Shown: positions 16,885 to 26,191, counted from the first letter of the stretch. The stretch: 64,000 nucleotides of DNA from Mannheimia indoligenes (GCF_036880405.1 NZ_JBAJJM010000001.1:272164-336163); one strand, 5' to 3'. Numbers and translations: made by a program. The notes: a model not told the origin generated them from the letters alone.

Positions 16885-18471
16885 ATGTTGTGGTTCTTTT
16901 TCTGCGTAGCCATACTTATTCTTGGCTATTTTACCTATGGAAAAATCATCGAAAAAATCTTCGTGATTAATCCAAATAAATTAACACCGGCTAACTCAAT
17001 GAGAGATGGTGTGGACTATATGCCAATGTCGAAAACGAAAATTTGGCTTATTCAATTATTAAATATTGCCGGCACGGGTCCTATCTTTGGTCCGATTTTA
17101 GGTGCGTTATACGGACCGGTTGCAATGTTATGGATTGTTATCGGCTGTATCTTTGCCGGTGCAGTACACGACTATTTCTGTGGTATGTTAAGTATCCGTA
17201 ATGGTGGTGCAACAATGCCAAACCTTGCAGGTAAGTTTTTAGGTCGTCCGGTTAAATTATTTATTAACGTAATGGCATTAGTTCTGCTTTTATTAGTAGG
17301 TGTGGTGTTCGTTGCAAGCCCGGCTCAATTATTAGCAACCATTACAATGGATGTTGCAGGTGCAACCCAAGGTGCAATGGAATTAGGTGATGTTGAAGCG
17401 GTAAAAGAAGCTGTTGCAGCAGGCGGTATTACTGTCTGGGGAATGGATAAAGCAACCGTTATCTCAGTTTGGACACTAATTATCTTCGGTTACTATATTT
17501 TAGCTACCTTATTGCCTGTAGATAAAATCATTGGTCGTATCTATCCGTTCTTCGGTGCATTATTGCTCTTTATGTCTGTGGGTATGGTGTATGGTTTAGT
17601 GAGTGCTCATTTAAGTGCGACAGATCCAATTGACTTCTTCCGTACGGTAAATGCTGATGGTCAAGGTTTAACGTGGGAAAAATTCACTCAAAACTTCCAA
17701 GTGAAAGGTGATGTTCCAATTTGGCCATTACTATTCTTAACGATTTCTTGCGGTGCATTATCAGGCTTCCACGCAACACAAACACCATTAATGGCACGTT
17801 GTGCACAAAATGAAAGCGAAGGTCGCTTCATTTTCTACGGTGCGATGATTACTGAAGGTGTAATTGCATTAGTATGGTGTATGGTAGGTCTTGCATTCTA
17901 TGAAAGCCCACAAGCATTACAAGATGCCATCGCAGCAGGTTCACCGTCTAAAGTAGTATATGATAGCTCATTACACTTCTTAGGCTTTATCGGCGGTATC
18001 TTCGCGGTATTAGGTGTGGTGGTATTACCAATTACTTCAGGTGATACCGCATTCCGTGCTGCACGTTTACAATTAGCGGAAATCTTTAACCTAGAACAAC
18101 GTTCATTTGCAAAACGTTTATACATTGCAATTCCACTGTTTGTTCTTGGCTTTATTGTATCGAAATTAGACTTCAGCGTATTATGGCGTTACTTCACTTG
18201 GGCAAACCAAATGACAGCAATGGTAATGTTATGGACAGCCGCAGGTTACTTATATCGCTACAACAAATTCCACTGGGTATGTTCAATCCCGGCGTGGTTC
18301 ATCACAACCGTGTGTGCAACTTATTTAGCTTATAATAAAATCGGCTTTGGTTTAGATTACCAATTATCAGTGTACATCGGTTTAGCGATTACAGTAGTAT
18401 GTATCATCTGCTTCTTCACATTACTTAAGCCATATAATGTGCGTGATGAAGATGAGTTAGCTACCAGCTAA
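16885..18471 (+). CDS. cstA: CstA-family transporter (carbon starvation / pyruvate type)
   Basis: A polytopic inner-membrane protein of the CstA family; the studied E. coli members CstA and BtsT import pyruvate and CstA also affects peptide use. At 528 residues it is shorter than those (about 700) and belongs to the short branch. About 13-15 hydrophobic segments are visible. Family marks include GYFTYGKIIEKIF at the N-terminus, NIAGTGPIFGPILGALYGP, and the central SGFHATQTPLMARC and SGDTAFRAARLQL. It stands alone between two terminators, with a candidate CRP site and a palindromic promoter upstream. The family call is firm; the substrate is an inference. Confidence 0.88.
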   Translation: MLWFFFCVAILILGYFTYGKIIEKIFVINPNKLTPANSMRDGVDYMPMSKTKIWLIQLLNIAGTGPIFGPILGALYGPVAMLWIVIGCIFAGAVHDYFCGMLSIRNGGATMPNLAGKFLGRPVKLFINVMALVLLLLVGVVFVASPAQLLATITMDVAGATQGAMELGDVEAVKEAVAAGGITVWGMDKATVISVWTLIIFGYYILATLLPVDKIIGRIYPFFGALLLFMSVGMVYGLVSAHLSATDPIDFFRTVNADGQGLTWEKFTQNFQVKGDVPIWPLLFLTISCGALSGFHATQTPLMARCAQNESEGRFIFYGAMITEGVIALVWCMVGLAFYESPQALQDAIAAGSPSKVVYDSSLHFLGFIGGIFAVLGVVVLPITSGDTAFRAARLQLAEIFNLEQRSFAKRLYIAIPLFVLGFIVSKLDFSVLWRYFTWANQMTAMVMLWTAAGYLYRYNKFHWVCSIPAWFITTVCATYLAYNKIGFGLDYQLSVYIGLAITVVCIICFFTLLKPYNVRDEDELATS

Positions 18472-18488
18472 ACTTGATTAAAAATGCA

Positions 18489-18517
18489 AAAATGGGGACA
18501 ATAAGTCCCCATTTTTA
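18489..18517 (+). terminator. terminator of the cstA-type gene
   Basis: AAAAATGGGGAC and GTCCCCATTTTT make a perfect 12-bp stem with a 5-base loop. Confidence 0.92.
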
Positions 18518-18537
18518 TTAGCTGTACAACTTTGTCT

Positions 18538-19332
18538 ATGCGATTTTTTGATACTCACACTCATCTTGATTACCTTTCAGAAAGCCTTAATTTAAGCATT
18601 TCTACGCTGGTGGAAAATGCTCAAAAATATCAAGTGGAAAAAATATTAGTGGTTTCTGTTTTTGCAAAAAATTTTGAAAAAGTAACCGCTTGTGCTAATG
18701 AAAAGCCGAAAAATATTGTTTATGGTTTAGGTTTACATCCACTCTATATTCAACAACATCAACTTTCTGATTTAGATTTATTAGAAAATCGATTAAGTCA
18801 AAAAGTGCCACTCTGTACTGCAATTGGTGAAATAGGCTTAGAAAAAGCCGTGATCGAAGTTTCTTCTCCTGAACTATGGAAAAAACAGTGTGAGTTTTTA
18901 GAGGCACAGCTTGCCCTTGCTAAAAAATTCAATTTGCCGGTTAATCTTCATTCACGTAAAAGCCACGATCAGTTATTTGTGTTTTTAAAAAAAGCACAAC
19001 TTTCTCAAACCGGCGTGATTCACGGATTTGCAGGGAGTTATGAACAAGCAAAACGTTTTGTTGATCTCGGCTATAAAATTGGCGTGGGCGGCACAATTAC
19101 TTATCAACGAGCGAACAAAACCCGTGAAGCAGTCCGAAAATTACCGCTAGAAAGTTTATTGTTGGAAACTGATTCTCCTGATATGCCTGTTTTCGGTTTT
19201 CAAGGGCAGCCTAATCGACCGGAACGGCTTATTATGAGTTTTAATAGCTTATGTGAATTGCGAAATGAGCAACCCCAAATTATCGCTGAAACCATTTGGC
19301 AGAATAGTGAGAGATTATTTTCTCACACTTGA
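18538..19332 (+). CDS. yjjV: TatD-family metal-dependent hydrolase, YjjV-like
   Basis: A 264-residue TIM-barrel metal-dependent hydrolase of the TatD DNase family, closest in pattern to E. coli YjjV. Metal ligands are visible: HTHLD near residue 9, GEIGLE near 100, LHSRKSHDQL near 140, IHGF near 165 and LETDSPDMP near 215. The ATG at 18538 gives MRFFDTHTHLDYL; a TTG two codons earlier is possible. No strong ribosome site is seen. Its 3' end overlaps the convergent BPL_N gene by 10 bases. Exact substrate unknown; nuclease or deoxyribonuclease activity is a family inference. Confidence 0.9.
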   Translation: MRFFDTHTHLDYLSESLNLSISTLVENAQKYQVEKILVVSVFAKNFEKVTACANEKPKNIVYGLGLHPLYIQQHQLSDLDLLENRLSQKVPLCTAIGEIGLEKAVIEVSSPELWKKQCEFLEAQLALAKKFNLPVNLHSRKSHDQLFVFLKKAQLSQTGVIHGFAGSYEQAKRFVDLGYKIGVGGTITYQRANKTREAVRKLPLESLLLETDSPDMPVFGFQGQPNRPERLIMSFNSLCELRNEQPQIIAETIWQNSERLFSHT

Positions 19333-20078
19333 TTTAATCTTCTTTTTAGGTGTTGCCAAATCTGCAAGCCATAATTTTTATCAAAATAGGCACAAATTGT
19401 TTCTTCTTTTGCTTTTATTTCACGATCTTCACAGCAATTTACAAATTTTTGCTGATAAATGACCGCTTGTAATTCAAAATGCACTCCGGAGAGCAGATAA
19501 TATCCCTGCCCTAAATATCCTTCTACCATCGTGAATGATCCATCTGGATAGTAAGCCAATGGGCGGTAAACTGCTTTAGGTGTTGGCTCAAAGCAGCAAC
19601 CGCCGTGATAATAAAACATCGTTTTTTCACCTTCTGCAAGTGTTATCTCGATCATCGCTTTACTCTCGACCCCTTCATCGTAGAGCTTTCCATTAGTAAA
19701 CTTAGGTAGGCTACCTTTCGCAACACCATTAAATAACGAAAGTTCTCGGCTACCTTTTACAGTATAGTCAAGTCCTATAAAATCCAATTCAGCACAACCA
19801 TAATAAGCTCCGGCACAGATACCGAGATAAGCTCCGCCTTGTTCAACAAAATGACGAATTTTGCGGTTGCCTTCTCCATTTAATTTTTTGCAGTAAGGCA
19901 AATCTGCACCACCGGGCATTATCAATAAACAGCCATCAGATAATTTGCCTTGAATAATTTGTTCAGCATTAATCAGGCAAGCCGGGTGCTGTAAGTATTG
20001 TTCTACCGCTAATAGCAATGACTGAACCCCAATTTCACTGCTGCCTTCATCACAATAAATATAAACTGGTTTTACCAT
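19323..20078 (-). CDS. BPL_N-domain protein (class I amidotransferase fold)
   Basis: A 251-residue protein made almost wholly of the BPL_N domain, the class I glutamine-amidotransferase-like fold named after the N-terminal part of eukaryotic biotin-protein ligases. Recognisable features are IYCDEGSSEIG at the N-terminus, LIMPGGADLPY near 55, the nucleophile-elbow-like LGICAGAYYG near 90 with a Cys, YYHGGCCFEP near 160, and GVHFE near 210. No ligase domain is present. It is divergent from bioY, 80 bases apart, which suggests a biotin-linked job, but no activity is established. I start it at the second Met (MVKPVYIYC). Confidence 0.82.
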   Translation of the reverse strand: MVKPVYIYCDEGSSEIGVQSLLLAVEQYLQHPACLINAEQIIQGKLSDGCLLIMPGGADLPYCKKLNGEGNRKIRHFVEQGGAYLGICAGAYYGCAELDFIGLDYTVKGSRELSLFNGVAKGSLPKFTNGKLYDEGVESKAMIEITLAEGEKTMFYYHGGCCFEPTPKAVYRPLAYYPDGSFTMVEGYLGQGYYLLSGVHFELQAVIYQQKFVNCCEDREIKAKEETICAYFDKNYGLQIWQHLKRRLNQV

Positions 20079-20091
20079 ACACAATTTACGT

Positions 20092-20120
20092 TTACCCTAA
20101 AAGATATATTCTTATATAAT
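20092..20120 (+). promoter_or_regulatory. promoter of bioY
   Basis: TTTACC near 20091 and a perfect TATAAT at 20115-20120, about 18 bases apart, in the divergent gap. I looked for a BirA-type operator (TTGTAAACC pairs) and did not find a good one. Confidence 0.45.
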
Positions 20121-20158
20121 TCGTTGCGAACATTTTTACTATATTTAAGGAGAAAAGT

Positions 20159-20725
20159 ATGTTCACCACTCAATTAACTCAAACTAAACGTTGGCTAGAA
20201 GCCAATAGTACAACAACATTTTGGTTGAAAACCTTCATCGGTGCAACCTTACTTGCTATTTTTGCTCAAATTTCTGTGCCTATGTACCCAGTGCCAATTA
20301 CAGGACAAACACTTGCTTTAACGGTTGTTGGTTTTGCAATGGGGCGTAAAGCGGCAACGGCAGCAGTATTACTTTATCTCTTTGAAGGGGCTATTGGATT
20401 ACCAGTTTTTGCCGGTGGTGCTTCAGGTTTCCATCATTTCTTTGGTCCGACAGGGGGCTACTTATTAGGTTATATCCCAACTGCCTATTTCTTAGGCTAT
20501 TATAGTGATAAAGGCGTATTAAATTCTTTTTGGAAGAGTTTATTTGTTGCATTGATTGCTAGTGTGATTACTTTTGCATTCGGCTTAGCACAACTTTATT
20601 TCTTTGTACCGGAAGGCACAGTATTACAAGCCGGTTTATATCCATTTATTTTAGGTGGCGTGCTTAAGGCTCTTCTCGCAAGCATCTTAGTTAGCCCAAG
20701 CTACAAATTCTTCTCTAAACTCTAA
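20159..20725 (+). CDS. bioY: biotin transporter substrate-binding component BioY
   Basis: BioY is the membrane S component of the energy-coupling-factor biotin transporter; some BioY proteins work without the EcfAT module. The 188-residue protein has about six hydrophobic segments, the conserved IFAQISVPMYPVPITGQTLA near residue 40-60 and the biotin-pocket region GGASGFHHFFGPTGGYLLGY near 85-105. AAGGAG precedes the ATG. No ATPase gene for the transporter lies in the window. A divergent BPL_N protein sits next to it, and a terminator follows. Confidence 0.93.
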   Translation: MFTTQLTQTKRWLEANSTTTFWLKTFIGATLLAIFAQISVPMYPVPITGQTLALTVVGFAMGRKAATAAVLLYLFEGAIGLPVFAGGASGFHHFFGPTGGYLLGYIPTAYFLGYYSDKGVLNSFWKSLFVALIASVITFAFGLAQLYFFVPEGTVLQAGLYPFILGGVLKALLASILVSPSYKFFSKL

Positions 20726-20732
20726 TCTTTCT

Positions 20733-20759
20733 AAGGCTTTGCTTAATGCAAAGCCTTTT
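20733..20759 (+). terminator. terminator of bioY
   Basis: AAGGCTTTGC and GCAAAGCCTT, a perfect 10-bp stem with a 5-base loop, then TTC. Confidence 0.88.
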
Positions 20760-20847
20760 CTATTCAACTGATTATCCTATTTTTGCTTAAAAGTGATTAA
20801 GTCGGTACAATGTTTTTAATAATAGTAAACCGATTAAGGAGAATTCA

Positions 20848-22218
20848 TTGAATAGCACTAAATTTTACTCCCTTTATTCAGGTATCTTTTTTCTGTTTTT
20901 CGGCTATGGTTTATTTCTAAACTCAGCAGGAATTAAACTTGCCGAAATGGGGGTAACGGATATTATCATCGGTTTACTCAATGCGGCTTTCTTTATTGGA
21001 GCTGCATTAAGCACCATTTTTGCTCACCGTATTGTTTCGAGTGTCGGGCATATCCGCTCATTTAGTGTATTTTGTGCCGTTTTTGCTATTGCTGCCCTTA
21101 GTCATATGATGGTGGATAATTTATGGATCTGGGGCGTGTTACGTATCATTTTGGGCTTCTGTCATTATAGTTTGTTGCTTTTAGTGGAAAGTTGGTTAAG
21201 CGAAAAAACGAATATTGATACCAGAGGCAAAGTGCTTGCTACTTATAATATTATTTTCTACCTAGCCTTTATTTTGGGGGTGAGTTTATTAAGTTTAGAG
21301 CTTAGCAGCCGAAACATTTTTACCTTATCGACCATTTTAGTAGTGATGTCGATGATCCCCATCGCTTTAACTAAAATGGTTCAACCCGATATTCCAGCTC
21401 GTGAACGTATTAGCATTCCTAAACTATTTTCGATTTCGCCATTAGCCTTAGCTACCAGTTTTATTAGCGGAATGTTGGTCAATGGCTTTTTCACAATGGT
21501 GTCGGTATTTCTGCTGAAATTTAGCTTTTCACTAAGCGAAATTTCGCTTTATTTGATGATCTCGATGATCGGCGGTTTTATCAGCCAAATGCCGATGGCG
21601 ATGCTCTCAAACCGCATTGGCAGACGTAACGCTATTTTAGCTTGTGCGGTGGTCGGTACTCTTACTGCACTTATTGGGCTATTTGCAATTTTTCAAGAAA
21701 ATTTGACCGCTTGGATACAATACATCATTGCCTTTTTATTTGGCTGTAGCCTATTTAGTTTATATGCGTTGAGTATCGCCCGAGCTAACGATGAATTGCC
21801 AAATAATATGAACACCGTTGAAGTTAGCAGAGGCTTGCTATTTTGCTATGGTTTAGGGGCATTGGTTGCTCCACCGCTTATCGGTTTTGCGATGAGCCTG
21901 TCTGCTGAGTACGGTTTTTATGCACTCTTTGGTCTGTTTTCACTTATTTTATTCATTTGTGCTGTCAGAACTAAACCTGTTCCGAAAGCGGAGCGTGCGG
22001 AAATGCAATATGCTACCCCTATTGCCACTGCAAGCCCAATTGAAGAAATTGAATTAGTGGAGGAAGAGCTTATTCCATTTGATGAAGAGGTGGTGCAAGA
22101 ATACCAAGCTCAGCTTGAAACATTTGAAGAAGAGCAGCAAACAGAAAACGAAAATATTGAGCTGGATGAAGAAAAATCTCAGGATAGTCTAACGAATAGC
22201 GAAAACAGTAAGGTTTAA
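20848..22218 (+). CDS. MFS transporter, YcaD-like, with acidic C-terminal tail
   Basis: A 456-residue major facilitator with about 12 membrane helices in residues 1-385, resembling E. coli YcaD (MFS, substrate unknown). The first-half loop RGKVLATYN and the second-half loop NRIGRRNA are MFS-type. Residues 390-456 form a cytoplasmic tail extremely rich in Glu and Asp (EEIELVEEELIPFDEEVV and more), which E. coli YcaD lacks as far as I recall. The start is a TTG at 20848: AAGGAG is at ideal spacing and no better ATG exists at the N-terminus. The transport substrate is unknown. Confidence 0.85.
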   Translation: MNSTKFYSLYSGIFFLFFGYGLFLNSAGIKLAEMGVTDIIIGLLNAAFFIGAALSTIFAHRIVSSVGHIRSFSVFCAVFAIAALSHMMVDNLWIWGVLRIILGFCHYSLLLLVESWLSEKTNIDTRGKVLATYNIIFYLAFILGVSLLSLELSSRNIFTLSTILVVMSMIPIALTKMVQPDIPARERISIPKLFSISPLALATSFISGMLVNGFFTMVSVFLLKFSFSLSEISLYLMISMIGGFISQMPMAMLSNRIGRRNAILACAVVGTLTALIGLFAIFQENLTAWIQYIIAFLFGCSLFSLYALSIARANDELPNNMNTVEVSRGLLFCYGLGALVAPPLIGFAMSLSAEYGFYALFGLFSLILFICAVRTKPVPKAERAEMQYATPIATASPIEEIELVEEELIPFDEEVVQEYQAQLETFEEEQQTENENIELDEEKSQDSLTNSENSKV

Positions 22219-22302
22219 TTTTCCTTTGTTTTATGCTAGAATTATTGTGCTTTTATTCCCCACTTGTAAGGGAAATAATAAGCAAATTGCAAAATTTTAA
22301 TC

Positions 22303-22331
22303 AAAAAAGACCGCTTGTAAGCGGTTTTTTC
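22303..22331 (+). terminator. terminator built on an uptake signal
   Basis: ACCGCTT and AAGCGGT pair, with an A-run before and a T-run after. The stem includes a DNA uptake signal; it ends the MFS transcript before thrS. Confidence 0.8.
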
Positions 22332-22386
22332 ATTCTCAAACTCAACAAGTAATCTCTCGTATGGATTACCACTGTAAGGATTTATT

Positions 22387-24324
22387 ATGCCAATTATTAC
22401 TTTACCGGACGGTTCACAACGTTCATTTGACAACCCGGTTTCCGTAATGGAAGTTGCCCAATCAATCGGTGCAGGTTTAGCGAAAGCAACCATTGCCGGT
22501 CGTGTAAACGGCGAACGCCGTGATGCGTGCGACATTATCAGCCAAGACAGCACTCTTGAAATCATTACCGCAAAAGATGAAGATGGTTTAGAGATCATTC
22601 GCCACTCAACGGCTCACTTATTAGGGCACGCAATCAAACAATTATTCCCCGATGTGAAAATGGCTATCGGTCCGACCATCGAAAATGGTTTCTACTATGA
22701 TGTGGATTTAGATCGTTCTTTAACTCAAGAAGATTTAGATGCAATTGAAAAACGTATGTTGGAATTAGCGAAAACCAACTACGATGTGGTAAAACGCCCG
22801 GTAACGTGGCAAGAAGCCCGTGATACGTTTGAAAAACGTGGTGAGCCGTACAAAATGGCAATCTTAGATGAAAACATCGAACGTACCGCAACCCCTGCGT
22901 TATATCATCACGAAGAATATACCGATATGTGCCGTGGCCCGCACGTACCGAATATGCGTTTCTGCCAACACTTCAAACTGCAAAAAGTGGCGGGTGCTTA
23001 CTGGCGTGGCGATAGCAAAAACAAAATGTTGCAACGTATTTACGGTACAGCTTGGGCGGATAAAAAACAATTAGCGGAATATTTAACTCGTTTAGAAGAA
23101 GCGGCAAAACGCGACCATCGCCGTATTGGTAAAGCGTTAGATTTATACCATATGCAAGAAGAAGCACCGGGTATGGTGTTCTGGCACAATGACGGCTGGA
23201 CGATTTTCCGTGAATTAGAAACTTTCGTGCGTACCAAATTAAAAGAGTACGATTACCAAGAAGTAAAAGGCCCATTTATGATGGACCGTGTACTTTGGGA
23301 GAAAACAGGGCACTGGCAAAACTATGCTGATTTAATGTTCACCACGCAATCTGAAAACCGTGAATATGCGATTAAGCCGATGAACTGCCCGGGGCACGTT
23401 CAAATCTTTAATCAAGGTTTGAAATCTTACCGTGATTTACCAATTCGTATGGCAGAATTTGGTTCTTGCCACCGTAACGAGCCGTCCGGTTCTTTACACG
23501 GATTAATGCGTGTGCGTGGTTTTACCCAAGATGATGCCCATATTTTCTGTACTGAAGAACAAATTGAGTCTGAAGTAACAAGCTGTATCAAAATGGTGTA
23601 CGATATTTACAGCACATTTGGTTTTACTAACATTGCAGTTAAACTTTCAACCCGTCCGGAAAACCGTATCGGTGACGATGCAATGTGGGACAGAGCGGAA
23701 GAAGGCTTAGCGAATGCGTTGCGTAATAACGGCTTGGAATACCAAATTCAAGAAGGCGAAGGGGCATTCTACGGCCCGAAAATTGAGTTTGCATTACGTG
23801 ACTGCTTAGGACGTGAATGGCAATGTGGTACAGTGCAATTAGACTTCGCTCTACCGGGTCGTTTAGAAGCTTCTTATGTGGCGGAAGATAACGGCCGTCG
23901 CACACCGGTAATGATTCATCGTGCAATTCTTGGCTCAATCGAGCGTTTCATCGGTATCATTACTGAAGAATACGCAGGTTTCTTCCCAACTTGGTTAGCC
24001 CCTGTGCAAGCAGTGGTAATGAACATTACTGACAGCCAAGCAGATTATGTACAACAAGTAGTGAAAACCTTAAGCGATGCAGGGATTCGTGTGAAAGCTG
24101 ATCTTCGTAATGAAAAAGTTGGTTTCAAAGTGCGTGAACACACCTTACGCCGTGTGCCTTATATGCTTGTTTGCGGTGATAAAGAGATCGCTGAAGGCAA
24201 AGTATCTGTACGTACCCGCAAAGGTGCAGACTTAGGCACTTACCTCGTTTCAGATTTAGTGGATATTCTGAAAAACCAAATTAAAGCTCGAGAGTTGGCT
24301 TTACTAGGCGAAACACAAGACTAA
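22387..24324 (+). CDS. thrS: threonyl-tRNA synthetase
   Basis: Charges tRNA-Thr with threonine. The 645-residue enzyme has an N-terminal TGS domain (MPIITLPDGSQRSF), the editing domain with HSTAHLLGHA near 75, the class II core with the zinc ligands (MNCPGH near 335, HRNEPSG near 385) and the anticodon-binding domain from about 535. Length matches E. coli ThrS (642). TAAGGATTTATT precedes the ATG. In E. coli the thrS mRNA leader is an autoregulatory operator; here about 55 bases lie between the upstream terminator and the start, and I cannot judge whether they fold the same way. infC does not follow; a terminator does. Confidence 0.98.
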   Translation: MPIITLPDGSQRSFDNPVSVMEVAQSIGAGLAKATIAGRVNGERRDACDIISQDSTLEIITAKDEDGLEIIRHSTAHLLGHAIKQLFPDVKMAIGPTIENGFYYDVDLDRSLTQEDLDAIEKRMLELAKTNYDVVKRPVTWQEARDTFEKRGEPYKMAILDENIERTATPALYHHEEYTDMCRGPHVPNMRFCQHFKLQKVAGAYWRGDSKNKMLQRIYGTAWADKKQLAEYLTRLEEAAKRDHRRIGKALDLYHMQEEAPGMVFWHNDGWTIFRELETFVRTKLKEYDYQEVKGPFMMDRVLWEKTGHWQNYADLMFTTQSENREYAIKPMNCPGHVQIFNQGLKSYRDLPIRMAEFGSCHRNEPSGSLHGLMRVRGFTQDDAHIFCTEEQIESEVTSCIKMVYDIYSTFGFTNIAVKLSTRPENRIGDDAMWDRAEEGLANALRNNGLEYQIQEGEGAFYGPKIEFALRDCLGREWQCGTVQLDFALPGRLEASYVAEDNGRRTPVMIHRAILGSIERFIGIITEEYAGFFPTWLAPVQAVVMNITDSQADYVQQVVKTLSDAGIRVKADLRNEKVGFKVREHTLRRVPYMLVCGDKEIAEGKVSVRTRKGADLGTYLVSDLVDILKNQIKARELALLGETQD

Positions 24325-24341
24325 TTATAGTTTTAAAGATG

Positions 24342-24382
24342 AACACCCTCAAAAGCGATTGCTTCTGAGGGTGTTTTTTTAT
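24342..24382. terminator. bidirectional terminator between thrS and tonB
   Basis: AACACCCTCA and TGAGGGTGTT form a perfect 10-bp stem with a 14-base loop, followed by seven T on the plus strand. It sits between the convergent thrS and tonB ends. Confidence 0.88.
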
Positions 24383-25248
24383 TCAAGAGAGAATCTAATT
24401 GGTACGGTAACTGAAGGTGGGAAACCTGCCGGTGGCGGTGGCATACTCACTGCCTGTGCACTTTTTACCGCTGCATTATCCAAATTACTGTTACCCGATG
24501 AATTTACTACAGAAACATTTGAAATTGCACCGGATGAGGTAATGGTAAATTTAATGGTTACCGTGCCTGTTTTCCGCATCATCTTTTCACGCTGAGGGTA
24601 TGAATTATTTGCCTTGCGTTGTAACGCACGCTGTAATGCGGTTTTATAGGCTGAAAGTTCGCTTGCATTGCCCCCTGTTACGTTACTCCCTGTCGTAGAG
24701 GTTGAATTCAATGAGCCACCTTTTTGTCCGCCTACAACGCCTGAAACCATTTTTTCGCCTTGTACAGCATTTGGAATGGCTTTTGCAACAATACCTTGTT
24801 TTACTTCAGGACCTCGCTCTAATGCTTTGATCGGTTTTTGCTGAGGCTTTTCTGGCTCTTTTGGCTTCTCTTTACGTTTTTCTTCTTTTGGTTTTTCTTT
24901 TTTCTCTTTTGGACGTTCTTTACGTTTTTCTTCCTTTGGCTTTTCCTTTTTCGGTTCTTCTTTTTTCGGTTTTAGTGTTGGATCAGGAATAGCTTCAGGT
25001 TCAGGTTTTGGCTCGGGTTGAGGCTCTGGTTCGGGTGGAGCAGCTTCCTTTACTTCTTCAATAGGATCAGGCGAAACTGCCACCTGTGGTTGCTCTAATA
25101 AAGCAGCAACCATTTCCATTGAAAGCGAATTTTGCTCTGCCGCTTTTTCGATTTTTTGCTCATTAAGTAAAGCAAAGCTACCACCAATCAATGCACCGTG
25201 AATGGCTAGTGAGGCAATTAATCCGATTCGAGAATGGTGTTTTTTCAT
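24379..25248 (-). CDS. tonB: TonB energy transducer
   Basis: TonB spans the periplasm and passes energy from ExbB-ExbD to outer-membrane receptors for iron, haem and similar ligands. Of 289 residues, about 11-30 form the N-terminal membrane anchor (LIASLAIHGALIGGSFALL). Residues about 60-140 are the rigid Pro/Glu/Lys arm with imperfect repeats of the kind KPKEEKRKE, and about 205-289 are the TonB C-terminal domain with SYPQREKMMRKTGTV and a PIRFSLE end. It is the last gene of exbB-exbD-tonB, 13 bases after exbD. Charged repeats of this kind vary in number between strains. Confidence 0.95.
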   Translation of the reverse strand: MKKHHSRIGLIASLAIHGALIGGSFALLNEQKIEKAAEQNSLSMEMVAALLEQPQVAVSPDPIEEVKEAAPPEPEPQPEPKPEPEAIPDPTLKPKKEEPKKEKPKEEKRKERPKEKKEKPKEEKRKEKPKEPEKPQQKPIKALERGPEVKQGIVAKAIPNAVQGEKMVSGVVGGQKGGSLNSTSTTGSNVTGGNASELSAYKTALQRALQRKANNSYPQREKMMRKTGTVTIKFTITSSGAISNVSVVNSSGNSNLDNAAVKSAQAVSMPPPPAGFPPSVTVPIRFSLE

Positions 25249-25261
25249 CTCTCTTATCCTA

Positions 25262-25699
25262 TTAAGGCGTTATTGGTGCTTGATTAGGCGAAGCTGGCGT
25301 ATTAGCAGCTGGTGTAGCAACGGTTTCTTTTTTAGTAATAATTGCCACATTTTTGATCTCATTTGCAGATAAAACATCAGTTAATTCCACAAATTTTTCA
25401 AAAGCAACTGCACCATCGACTTTAAGCGAAACTTTTTGGCTTTTATCCCAAGTTGAAACCTCTGCCACAAGCTGCTCTTTTGTGATAGGTTTGTCATTAA
25501 AGAAAAATTCATTGTTTTCAGTAATAGTTAAAAGTTTCGCAAGTTCATCTGCTTGCATTGGCTGTGTTGTTGTCGCTTTTGGTACATTCACTTGAATTTT
25601 ACCTTGTGAGATAAAAGAGGCTGTAACTAACACGATAGCCAACAATACCAACATAATATCAATAAATGGGATGATGTTGATTTCATCAAATTTTTTCAT
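25262..25699 (-). CDS. exbD: biopolymer transport protein ExbD
   Basis: ExbD is part of the ExbB-ExbD motor that uses the proton gradient to energise TonB. The 145-residue protein has one N-terminal membrane helix with the essential Asp in NIIPFIDIMLVLLAI (the Asp near residue 13), then a periplasmic domain containing KDVSLK-like strands (KVSLKVDGAV). The C-terminal 20 residues are Pro/Ala/Thr-rich and probably unstructured. GAAGGC precedes the ATG. It lies between exbB (36-base gap) and tonB. Confidence 0.95.
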   Translation of the reverse strand: MKKFDEINIIPFIDIMLVLLAIVLVTASFISQGKIQVNVPKATTTQPMQADELAKLLTITENNEFFFNDKPITKEQLVAEVSTWDKSQKVSLKVDGAVAFEKFVELTDVLSANEIKNVAIITKKETVATPAANTPASPNQAPITP

Positions 25700-25735
25700 C
25701 TTTATGCCTTCTTAATTTGCAAAAAATAGAGGAAA

Positions 25736-26191
25736 TTAGACCGCTTGATGATTTTTAGCCTGTAGAGCTAACCATTTCAACTTGTTTTCTTCTACTTTAC
25801 GACCAAAACCGTTATAGAACACCATTGCAATAATCGCTACTAAAATACCTGCGGCAGTTGCTTTTAATGCTAAGGAAAGATTTACCATAATAGCGGCAGC
25901 ATCAATATCGCCACCTGATTGTCCTAAGTTGTAGAAGGTGAGAAGAATACCAATAACTGTGCCTAATAGCCCGATATAAGGTGCATTTGAGCCAATAGTA
26001 GAAAGGGTAGTTAGGTTGTGGGTTAAGTCGATTTCTAATTCTTCCAAAGTGCTATATTTGGAAATATCCATTTTTGAATAGAACATAATACGTTCAATTG
26101 CTTTCCACACGCAAATAACGCTTAATAAGCCTAGTAATCCTAAAATAACGAAGTCTGTATAACGTTCTAAAAAATGAAAAAGTTGATTCAT
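25736..26191 (-). CDS. exbB: biopolymer transport protein ExbB
   Basis: ExbB forms the pentameric inner-membrane channel around ExbD. The 151-residue product is the short form usual in this family of bacteria and has three membrane segments, with the conserved TLSTIGSNAPYIGLLGTVIG near 55-75 and SLALKATAAGILVAI near 105-120. I start it at MNQLFHFLERYTDF (26191), which has AGG at fair spacing; 22 more in-frame codons upstream do not look like ExbB. First gene of exbB-exbD-tonB, divergent from glpE. Fur control is expected, but no convincing Fur box is seen. Confidence 0.94.
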   Translation of the reverse strand: MNQLFHFLERYTDFVILGLLGLLSVICVWKAIERIMFYSKMDISKYSTLEELEIDLTHNLTTLSTIGSNAPYIGLLGTVIGILLTFYNLGQSGGDIDAAAIMVNLSLALKATAAGILVAIIAMVFYNGFGRKVEENKLKWLALQAKNHQAV

